64,000 bases of DNA from an uncultured Mycolicibacterium sp. (GTDB lineage: Bacteria > Actinomycetota > Actinomycetes > Mycobacteriales > Mycobacteriaceae). Position 1 is the first letter of the stretch; each line of letters opens with the position of its first letter. Location: positions 11,705-75,704 of the forward strand of contig NZ_CALDGS010000063.1 of NCBI RefSeq assembly GCF_937941905.1. The letters are read 5' to 3'. Positions 34,796 through 41,845 of this stretch are shown here, in pieces. The position numbers were made by a program, and so were the translations under genes. The notes beneath the pieces were generated by a model. The model worked only from the letters and a program-made list of their open reading frames with translations, made no database searches and was not told the origin of the DNA.

Positions 34796-35007
34796 ATCCG
34801 TTCCTCACGCCCTCCGCGCGATCTCTCGCGCATCTGCCGCGCAGCGCGGCGCCCTGTAGCGGTCAACAGTGCCAAAGGCTAGTGAAATGGTGCTGCAGGC
34901 TATTCAAACAGGTCGCCCCCGCCCGTGCCCACGGCTTGGGGGTCCGGTTTGCAACTCGGTGCATCCGCAGGTCAGGCTGTACGCCCCGACCCCAGCCGGA
35001 GGAGTGC
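34796..35007 (+). promoter_or_regulatory. leader region before the DMT-type gene
   Basis: 212 bases between divergent starts. The part from about 34862 to 34910 is clearly AT-richer than the window. CCCCC (34916-34920) can pair with GGGGG (34938-34942), enclosing CCGTG/CACGG. CCGGAGGAG supplies the ribosome-binding site for the ATG at 35008. I do not recognise a known riboswitch; it may be a structured leader. Confidence 0.35.
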
Positions 35008-35640
35008 ATGGTCAAGGCCGATCTCGCGGTGCTGCTCGCACTGGCCGCCGCGCTGTTCACCGCGCTCGGCAACGTGGTTCAGGAGCGCTCGGTGCAGCGG
35101 GTCGCCCCGGCCGGCGGCCGGGCCGGGGTGCTGGCCGGGCTGCTGCGTGACCGGCGCTGGTGGGTGGGCACCGCGGCCGGGCTGGCCGGCTTCGCGCTGC
35201 AGGCCGCCGCCCTGAGCCTGGGCTCGGTGCTGCTGGTGCAGGCGCTGCTGGTCACCTCGCTGCTGTTCGCGCTGCCGATGCAGGCCCGGCTGACCGGCCG
35301 TCCGGTCGGCCGGGGCCGGCTGGCCTGGGCGGCGGTGCTGGCCACCGCGGAGACCTATGCGCTGCTGGCGGTCGCCGGCGCGGCGGTGGTGCTGCAGCAG
35401 TACTCCTTCCGGGCCGGGCCGCTGACCGCCGCGCTGCCCGGCGCCGCGATCGCCGAACCGCTGGTGGCCGCCGTGCTGGGCATCGTGGTGCTCGGCGAGT
35501 CGCTGCACCCCGGCGACGCCGGGTGGGCGGTGCTGGTGGCCGCGGTGGCGGCGCTGGTGACCGCGACGGTGGCGCTGACGCGCGGCGAGGCGGCCGACGC
35601 CGGCCCGGACCGCGCGCCGGTTAGCGTGAACGCGTGCTGA
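35008..35640 (+). CDS. DMT-superfamily-like membrane protein
   Basis: A 210-residue protein made of about seven hydrophobic helices, starting MVKADLAVLLALAAALFTALGNVVQE, similar in form to drug/metabolite transporter (EamA-like) proteins. Conserved small-residue patterns such as FALPMQARLTGRPVGRGRLAW and AIAEPLVAAVLGIVVLGESL fit that superfamily. Substrate unknown. Its last codons overlap the next gene's GTG. Confidence 0.75.
   Translation: MVKADLAVLLALAAALFTALGNVVQERSVQRVAPAGGRAGVLAGLLRDRRWWVGTAAGLAGFALQAAALSLGSVLLVQALLVTSLLFALPMQARLTGRPVGRGRLAWAAVLATAETYALLAVAGAAVVLQQYSFRAGPLTAALPGAAIAEPLVAAVLGIVVLGESLHPGDAGWAVLVAAVAALVTATVALTRGEAADAGPDRAPVSVNAC
35622..35627 (+). promoter_or_regulatory. 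-10 box of the extradiol-dioxygenase-like gene
   Basis: TAGCGT, inside the end of the DMT-type gene, ends 6 bases before the GTG at 35634. Confidence 0.4.
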
Positions 35641-36317
35641 CTGCGGTTGCGATCGTGCCGTCGGCGCCGGTGCTGGTCCCCGAGCTGGCCGGCGGGGCGG
35701 TCGCGGAGCTGGACGACCTGCGGGCGGCCATGGTGGCCGCCGCCCGGGAGCTGCCCGCCCGCTGGCTGGCGATCGGCGCGGCCGACGCCGATGCGGTGAT
35801 CGGGGCGGAGGCGGCCGGCACCTTCGCCGGCTACGGGGTGGACGTGCCGGTGCGGCTCGGCCCGCGGGCGGGGGCCGAGCCGGCGCCGCTGCCGCTCGCC
35901 GCGCTGATCACCGGTTGGCTGCGCGGGCTGGCCGCCCCGGACGCGGTCGCGCGGGTGCGGGTGTTCGACCGCCGCACCCGCTGCGCGGCCGCGCTGGCCG
36001 CCGGCCGGGCGCTGCGCGCCGAACTGGACCGCGACCCCGAACCGGTGGGGGTGCTCGTCGTCGCCGACGGCGCCCACACCCTCACCCCGGCCGCCCCCGG
36101 CGGGCACGACCCGGCGTCGGTGCCGGTGCAACGGGCGCTGGCCGCCGCGCTGGCCGCCGGCGACACCGCCGCGCTCGCCGAGCTGCCCGACGCGATCGTC
36201 GGCCGGGTCGCCTACCAGGTGGCCGCCGGGCTGATCGGCACCCCGCGGGTGGCCGAGCAGCGCTGGCACGGCGCCCCGTACGGGGTCGGCTACTTCTGCG
36301 GGGTGTGGCGGCCGTGA
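35634..36317 (+). CDS. class III extradiol dioxygenase-like protein
   Basis: A 227-residue Ala-rich protein corresponding to the conserved gene before miaA in mycobacteria. The start LTAVAIVPSAPVLVPELAGG and internal VGVLVVADGAHTLTPAAPGGHDP resemble the LigB/MEMO fold. Metal-ligand histidines are sparse, so enzymatic activity is uncertain. GTG start overlaps the previous stop; it overlaps miaA by four bases. Confidence 0.7.
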   Translation: MLTAVAIVPSAPVLVPELAGGAVAELDDLRAAMVAAARELPARWLAIGAADADAVIGAEAAGTFAGYGVDVPVRLGPRAGAEPAPLPLAALITGWLRGLAAPDAVARVRVFDRRTRCAAALAAGRALRAELDRDPEPVGVLVVADGAHTLTPAAPGGHDPASVPVQRALAAALAAGDTAALAELPDAIVGRVAYQVAAGLIGTPRVAEQRWHGAPYGVGYFCGVWRP

Positions 36318-37234
36318 GCACCCGGCCGATCGCCGTCGTCGGCCCGACCGGCACCGGCAAGTCCGACCTGGCGCTGGCGGTCGCCGAACGGCTCGGCGGG
36401 CAGATCGTCAACGCCGACGCCATGCAGCAGTACCGCGGCATGGACATCGGTACGGCCAAACTGCGGCCGGAGGAGCGCCGCGGCATCCCGCACCACCAGC
36501 TCGACGTCCTCGACGTCACCGAGACCGCCACCGTGGCCCGCTACCAGCGCGCCGCGGCCGCCGACGTGGAGGCCGTCGCGGCGGCCGGGGACGTGCCGAT
36601 CATCGTCGGCGGGTCGATGCTCTACATCCAGTCGCTGCTGGACGACTGGGCCTTCCCGGCCACCGACCCCGCGGTGCGGGCGAGATGGGAGCAGCGGCTG
36701 GCCGAGATCGGCCCGGCCGCGCTGCACGCCGAACTCGCCCGGGTCGACCCCGAGGCCGCCACCGGCATCCGTCCCACCGACGGCCGGCGCATCGTGCGCG
36801 CGCTGGAGGTCGTCGAGCTCACCGGTCGGCCGTTCGCGGCGTCCAAACCCGCCGTCGGCACCCCGCGCTGGGACACCGTCATCGTGGGGCTGGACTGGCC
36901 GACCGAGCTGCTCGACGAACGGCTGGCGCGGCGCACCGACGCGATGTTCGCCGCCGGGCTGGTCGAGGAGGTACGCGGGCTGCTCGAGCGCGGGCTGCGC
37001 GAGGGCCGGACCGCCGCCCGCGCGCTGGGCTACGCCCAGGTGATCGAGGCGCTCGACGCCGGCGGCGGCGCCGAGGCCGTCGCGCAGGCGCGGGAACGCA
37101 CCTTCATCGGCACCCGCCGCTACGTGCGCCGGCAGCGCTCCTGGTTCCGCCGCGACCACCGCATCCACTGGCTCGACGGCCGCACCGGGGCCACCGTCGA
37201 GGCGGTGCTGCGGTGCTGGCGGCACGTATCCTGA
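36314..37234 (+). CDS. miaA: tRNA dimethylallyltransferase
   Basis: Transfers an isoprenyl group to A37 of tRNAs reading U-starting codons. The 306-residue protein has the P-loop GPTGTGKSDLALAVA, the D-x-MQ-Y motif NADAMQQYRGMDIGTAK and PHHQLDVLDV. Product is the substrate of MiaB. GTG start overlaps the upstream stop (GTGA). The miaA-dapF-hflX order is conserved. Confidence 0.96.
   Translation: MSTRPIAVVGPTGTGKSDLALAVAERLGGQIVNADAMQQYRGMDIGTAKLRPEERRGIPHHQLDVLDVTETATVARYQRAAAADVEAVAAAGDVPIIVGGSMLYIQSLLDDWAFPATDPAVRARWEQRLAEIGPAALHAELARVDPEAATGIRPTDGRRIVRALEVVELTGRPFAASKPAVGTPRWDTVIVGLDWPTELLDERLARRTDAMFAAGLVEEVRGLLERGLREGRTAARALGYAQVIEALDAGGGAEAVAQARERTFIGTRRYVRRQRSWFRRDHRIHWLDGRTGATVEAVLRCWRHVS
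37227..37232 (+). promoter_or_regulatory. -10 box of dapF
   Basis: TATCCT overlaps the miaA stop and ends 6 bases before the dapF GTG. Confidence 0.45.
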
Positions 37235-37238
37235 GCGG

Positions 37239-38111
37239 GTGATCTTCGCCAAGGGGCACGGCACCGAGAACGACTTCGTGCTGCTGGCCGACCCCGACGC
37301 CCGCATCCCGCTGCCTCCGGCCGCCGTCGCCGCGCTGTGCGACCGCCGCCGCGGGCTCGGCGCCGACGGGCTGCTGCGCGTCACCACCGCCGGGGCGCTG
37401 CTGGCCGTCGGCGTGCTGGACCGGCTGCCCGAGGGGGTGGCCGCCGGCGACTGGTACATGGACTACCGCAACGCCGACGGTTCGGTGGCACAGATGTGCG
37501 GCAACGGCGTCCGGGTGTTCGCGCACTACCTGCACGCGTCGGGGCTGGAGACCCGCGGCGAGTTCGTCGTCGGCACCCTGGCCGGACCGCGCCCGGTGGT
37601 GCTGCACCACGCCGACGCGGTGCATGCCGAGGTCACCGTCGAGATGGGCAAGGCGGCCGTCACCGGCACCGGTGCGGCGGAGGTCGGCGGACAGCGGTTC
37701 TCCGGGCTGGCCGTCGACGTCGGCAACCCGCACCTGGCCTGCGTCGTGCCGGGGCTGACGCGCGACGGGCTGGCCGCGCTCGACGTCGCCGCCCCGGTGC
37801 GCTTCGACCCGGCCGCCTTCCCGGAGGGGGTGAACGTGGAGGTGCTCACCGCCCCGGCCGACGGCGCGGTGGCGATGCGGGTGCACGAGCGCGGCGTGGG
37901 GGAGACCCGCTCCTGCGGCACCGGCACGGTGGCCGCGACCGTGGCCGCGCTGCACCATCTCGGCGCCGACACCGGCAGCCTGCGGGTCGATGTGCCGGGC
38001 GGTTCGGTGCAGGTGCGCATCACCCCGGCGAACAGTTTCCTGCGCGGGCCGTCGGTGCTGGTCGCGCGGGGCGAGATCGAGCCGGAATGGTTTGCCGGTC
38101 TCGTTCGTTGA
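37239..38111 (+). CDS. dapF: diaminopimelate epimerase
   Basis: Interconverts LL- and meso-diaminopimelate, giving both lysine and the peptidoglycan cross-linker. Both catalytic cysteines are present: Cys87 (SVAQMCGNG) and Cys226 (ETRSCGTGT), at the same numbers as in the M. tuberculosis enzyme. 290 residues, GTG start. Third dap gene of the window. hflX begins nine bases after its stop. Confidence 0.97.
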   Translation: MIFAKGHGTENDFVLLADPDARIPLPPAAVAALCDRRRGLGADGLLRVTTAGALLAVGVLDRLPEGVAAGDWYMDYRNADGSVAQMCGNGVRVFAHYLHASGLETRGEFVVGTLAGPRPVVLHHADAVHAEVTVEMGKAAVTGTGAAEVGGQRFSGLAVDVGNPHLACVVPGLTRDGLAALDVAAPVRFDPAAFPEGVNVEVLTAPADGAVAMRVHERGVGETRSCGTGTVAATVAALHHLGADTGSLRVDVPGGSVQVRITPANSFLRGPSVLVARGEIEPEWFAGLVR

Positions 38112-38120
38112 CCGGGGTAC

Positions 38121-39632
38121 ATGAAGAATGAAACGCTTGCGAATCCGTATTCGCCCAACACCGAATCGCCCGACACCGAACTGCCGATGACGAATTTCGA
38201 ACTCCCCGCCGACGGCGCGGCCGACGAGCCGACCGCCGACGTCCCGAGCACGGGTGAGCTCGCGCTCGAGGAACGCTCGGCGCTGCGCCGGGTGGCGGGG
38301 CTGTCGACCGAGCTGACCGACGTCACCGAGGTCGAGTACCGCCAGCTGCGCCTCGAGCGCGTCGTGCTGGTCGGGGTGTGGACCGAGGGCACCGCCGCCG
38401 ATGCGGAGGCCAGCCTGGCCGAGCTGGCCCGGCTGGCCGAGACCGCCGGCTCGGAGGTGCTCGAGGGGCTCATCCAGCGCCGGGACCGGCCGGACCCGGC
38501 CACCTACATCGGCTCCGGCAAGGCCCAGGAGCTGCGTGAGATCGTGGAGGCCACCGGTGCCGACACGGTGATCTGCGACGGCGAGCTGTCCCCGGCGCAG
38601 CTGACCGCGCTGGAGAAGGTGGTCAAGGTCAAGGTCATCGACCGCACCGCGCTGATCCTGGACATCTTCGCCCAGCACGCCACCAGCAAGGAGGGCAAGG
38701 CCCAGGTGTCGCTGGCGCAGATGGAGTACATGCTGCCCCGGCTGCGCGGCTGGGGCGAGTCGATGTCCCGGCAGGCCGGCGGCCGGGCCGGCGGCAGCGG
38801 CGGCGGCGTGGGTCTGCGTGGCCCCGGCGAGACCAAGATCGAGACCGACCGGCGCCGTATCCGGGAACGGATGGCCAAACTGCGCCGCGAGATCAGCCAG
38901 ATGCGCAAGGTCCGCGACACCCAGCGGCACCGGCGCCGGGAGAGCGACACCCCGTCGGTGGCGATCGTCGGCTACACCAACGCCGGCAAGTCCAGCCTGC
39001 TCAACGCCCTCACCGGGGCCGGGGTGCTGGTGGAGAACGCGCTGTTCGCCACCCTGGAGCCGACCAGCCGGCGCGGCCGGCTCGACGACGGCCGGCCGTT
39101 CGTGCTGACCGACACGGTCGGGTTCGTCCGGCACCTGCCCACCCAGCTCGTCGAGGCGTTCCGCTCCACGCTGGAGGAGGTCGTCGACGCCGACCTGCTG
39201 CTGCACGTGGTGGACGGCTCCGACGCCAACCCGATGGCCCAGATCGACGCCGTGCACCAGGTGGTGCGCGAGGTGCAGGCCGAACACCACGCCCCGCCCG
39301 CGCCGGAACTGTTGGTGGTCAACAAGATCGACGCCGCCGACCCGGTGATGCTGGTGCAGCTGCGCAATGCGCTGCCGGACGCGGTGTTCGTCTCCGCGCG
39401 CACCGGCGCCGGGCTCGACGAGCTGCGCCGCCGGCTCACCGAGGCGGTGCCGGCCACCGAAACCGTCGTCGACGTGACCATTCCGTACCACCGGGGCGAT
39501 CTCGTGGCGCGGCTGCACGCCGACGGCCGCGTGGACGTCACCGAGCACACCGAGGCCGGGACCCGGATCAAGGCCCGGGTGCCGATCCCGCTGGCCGCCA
39601 CCGTGCGCGAGTTCGCCACCTACCCGGGCTGA
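38121..39632 (+). CDS. hflX: ribosome-associated GTPase HflX
   Basis: GTPase that splits stalled or stressed 70S ribosomes. The 503-residue protein has an N-terminal extension, the HflX nucleotide-binding domain (ERVVLVGVW; DPATYIGSGKAQEL), a Gly-rich linker (RAGGSGGGVGLRGPGETKIETDRR) and the G domain: P-loop GYTNAGKSS, DTVGF and NKID. Likely in the miaA-dapF transcript. Convergent with the PE-PPE gene one base away. Confidence 0.95.
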   Translation: MKNETLANPYSPNTESPDTELPMTNFELPADGAADEPTADVPSTGELALEERSALRRVAGLSTELTDVTEVEYRQLRLERVVLVGVWTEGTAADAEASLAELARLAETAGSEVLEGLIQRRDRPDPATYIGSGKAQELREIVEATGADTVICDGELSPAQLTALEKVVKVKVIDRTALILDIFAQHATSKEGKAQVSLAQMEYMLPRLRGWGESMSRQAGGRAGGSGGGVGLRGPGETKIETDRRRIRERMAKLRREISQMRKVRDTQRHRRRESDTPSVAIVGYTNAGKSSLLNALTGAGVLVENALFATLEPTSRRGRLDDGRPFVLTDTVGFVRHLPTQLVEAFRSTLEEVVDADLLLHVVDGSDANPMAQIDAVHQVVREVQAEHHAPPAPELLVVNKIDAADPVMLVQLRNALPDAVFVSARTGAGLDELRRRLTEAVPATETVVDVTIPYHRGDLVARLHADGRVDVTEHTEAGTRIKARVPIPLAATVREFATYPG

Positions 39633-39633
39633 T

Positions 39634-41235
39634 TCACGCCGCCGACCGGTCCGGCCCGGTGCCGGCATGCCGGCCGACCGGGTGCCGGCCCGGACGGTGC
39701 CCGTCGCCGTGGTCTGCCCCGTCGCCGTCCTCGGTCGCCTGCCGGGCGGCACCCGACCACGCCGGCCCGCGCCACCGGTGCCGAGGCCCGGCCGCGGCGC
39801 GGTCCGTGCCGGGTTGCACGGCGGCCGGCTTCCCGGTGTCGGGCTCGTCGGGGTCGGGGTTATCGGGGTCCGGTTCGTCGGTGCGGGTGAATTCCCCGGT
39901 CGCGCCGGGATCTCCGTTGGGGCCCCCGGCACTGTCGCCGGTGGCTCCGGCCGGTTCGGCCGCGGGCGCGCCGGCGTGCGCGAGGACCCGGTTCGGGCCG
40001 GGATCGGCGTCGGGCGCGGCCCCGTCCGGGACGAGGTCGCCGTCGGTGTCGTTGTCGGGCACCGGGATCGGCGGTGCCAGCGGGGCCAGGCCGGGTTCCA
40101 GCGCGTTGTGCACCCCGCGGCCGATGGCGTCGACGAGGTCGACCAGCAGCGTGAACGGATTGATGAACGGGATCAGCCCGATCGGGGTGGGCCGGCTGTA
40201 ATCCGAACGGTCGTAGGCGGTTTCGATCAGCACCTGCAGTGCCGGGGAGACCAGGTCGACCAGCGGCTCGATCAGCGCCAGGGTGCCGGTGAGCGCGCCG
40301 AGGTCCAGCAGCGGCTGCATGATCGGCAGCCGGGTGGCCGGCAGCGTGATGTAGTAGGTGTCGGTGCCCGGCCGGTGCTGGCAGTAGGTGGCCGCCGAGC
40401 ACTCCGCCGCCGCGGCGGCCATCGCCGCCTCGATCTGCTCCGGGGTGTAGCCGTACGGCGGGGCGGGGGAGTCCCCGTTGGGGTCCAGATAGGTGCCGTG
40501 GATGTAGACGAACCCGGCCAGCGCGTTGAGCAGCGCCAGCGGGTTGAACAGATAGCGCGGCGAGTCGGCGACCGCGTCGTACTGCAGCGCGATGTCGTGG
40601 GTGAGAAACGGGGTGTCGGTCGGGGTGGGCTGGCCGAAGGTGGCGTCCAGGATCGGCACGGTGCCCAGCCAGGCCAACCGCTCGAACAGCCCGCCGTTGG
40701 GCCGGTTCGGGTTCCCGATGACCACGAAGGTCAGGTCGGCCGGATCGAACGGGAAGGTGTCCGGGGACAGCTGCAGCAGCTCGTGCAGGTTGCGCTTGAT
40801 CAGGCTGGCCACCGTCGCGCCCTGGGAGTAGCCGAAGATCACCACCGGGTCGTCGTCGGTGGGGGTGTGCATGCCGAGCTGCAGGCTCAGGCCGACCACG
40901 CCGCTGGCCACCGACACGTTCCACTTCGCCCCGGACAACCCGCCCCAGCCGGGCAGCGGGATCGGCCAGAACTGGGCGATGTAGTCCACCGGCACCAGTT
41001 CGCACGGCGACCCGGGACCGGCCGGACAGGACGGGGTGAACGCCCCGACGTAGTAGTCGCGGACGTTGTCCAGCAGCCCGGCGATGTCCTGCGGATGCTG
41101 GTCGCCGGTGCCCGGCACGATGATCGCGGTACCGGTCTGCACCACCGTCGCCGTGGTGACCGTCGGGGTGACGCCGAGGGCCAGCGTGCCGGCCACCGCC
41201 AGCGCGGCCACCGCGCCGTCGCGGAGCGTGCGCAT
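39634..41235 (-). CDS. secreted PE-PPE-domain alpha/beta hydrolase
   Basis: A 533-residue exported serine hydrolase with the PE-PPE domain (PF08237) but no PE or PPE N-terminus. A signal peptide spans about residues 1-30; the nucleophile elbow is FGYSQGATVAS; the hydrolase domain covers roughly residues 35-350. From about 385 onward is a long Pro/Asp/Gly-rich disordered tail with NPDPDEPDTG-like runs. Family members act on acyl esters. Start set at ATG 41235 because of the strong GGGAGGTGGG site; an upstream in-frame codon is TTG. Confidence 0.87.
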   Translation of the reverse strand: MRTLRDGAVAALAVAGTLALGVTPTVTTATVVQTGTAIIVPGTGDQHPQDIAGLLDNVRDYYVGAFTPSCPAGPGSPCELVPVDYIAQFWPIPLPGWGGLSGAKWNVSVASGVVGLSLQLGMHTPTDDDPVVIFGYSQGATVASLIKRNLHELLQLSPDTFPFDPADLTFVVIGNPNRPNGGLFERLAWLGTVPILDATFGQPTPTDTPFLTHDIALQYDAVADSPRYLFNPLALLNALAGFVYIHGTYLDPNGDSPAPPYGYTPEQIEAAMAAAAAECSAATYCQHRPGTDTYYITLPATRLPIMQPLLDLGALTGTLALIEPLVDLVSPALQVLIETAYDRSDYSRPTPIGLIPFINPFTLLVDLVDAIGRGVHNALEPGLAPLAPPIPVPDNDTDGDLVPDGAAPDADPGPNRVLAHAGAPAAEPAGATGDSAGGPNGDPGATGEFTRTDEPDPDNPDPDEPDTGKPAAVQPGTDRAAAGPRHRWRGPAWSGAARQATEDGDGADHGDGHRPGRHPVGRHAGTGPDRSAA

Positions 41236-41320
41236 GTCCAACCCACCTCCCAGAACCCGGTCGAGTGTCGGGACGCAGGCATCGTCGCACAGCCCGGCCC
41301 GTACCGACCGGCAAACCGGG

Positions 41321-41845
41321 TCACTCGGTGGCGGTGACGTCGAACAGGTCGGCGGGATCGGCGCTCAGCAGCGAATCGGCGACTGCGGCCTTGAGTTCGT
41401 CGAGCCGGCGCTCCTCCGCCGGCGAACGCTGCGGGGTGCGGGCCAGTTCGACGAACTCCGCGGTGACGAAGCCGTCGCGCAGCACCAGCTGCACCCCGCC
41501 GTCACCGAGGCTCAGGTCGAACACGAAGTCCTCCCGCAGCGGGCCGAGGTCCGGGCGGGCCAGGTCGCGGTCCACCAGGTAGCGGCCCTCGGTGACCGCC
41601 CGGGTGACCGCCTCGAAGCCGTCACGGGCGCCGGGGCCGCGGAACGCGGTGCGCACCAGCACCGCCCGGCGCGGCACCGGGGTGCCGGGGGCGAGCAGCG
41701 CGAACGCCCGGCGCATCGCCTGGAACGCCACCGCCACCCCGGCCGGCGAGTACGGTCCGGCGTAGCGCATCAGGTCGGCGAAGCCGAACGCGAGCCGCTG
41801 CCCGCGGTCCTCGACCACGATCACGGCGTCGTCGGTGTCGGTCAT
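41321..41845 (-). CDS. small partner gene of the molybdoenzyme, unknown family
   Basis: A 174-residue acidic protein with no cysteines and no signal. I do not recognise it with confidence. The central pattern SPAGVAVAFQAMRRAFALLAPG followed by ARDGFEAVTRAVTEGRYLV loosely recalls the FmdE family found with molybdenum or tungsten enzymes, but metal ligands are absent. ATG start overlaps the molybdoenzyme stop by four bases, so the two are translationally coupled and the product is probably a subunit or chaperone. Confidence 0.7.
   Translation of the reverse strand: MTDTDDAVIVVEDRGQRLAFGFADLMRYAGPYSPAGVAVAFQAMRRAFALLAPGTPVPRRAVLVRTAFRGPGARDGFEAVTRAVTEGRYLVDRDLARPDLGPLREDFVFDLSLGDGGVQLVLRDGFVTAEFVELARTPQRSPAEERRLDELKAAVADSLLSADPADLFDVTATE

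Noticed and set aside
34862..34960. Known riboswitch (SAM, cobalamin, TPP, M-box)
   Set aside because: None of the characteristic core sequences of these classes could be found by eye.
37104..39932. 942-codon minus-strand frame opposite dapF and hflX
   Set aside because: Antisense shadow with repetitive His/Arg/Gly/Gln composition; both plus-strand genes have complete motifs.
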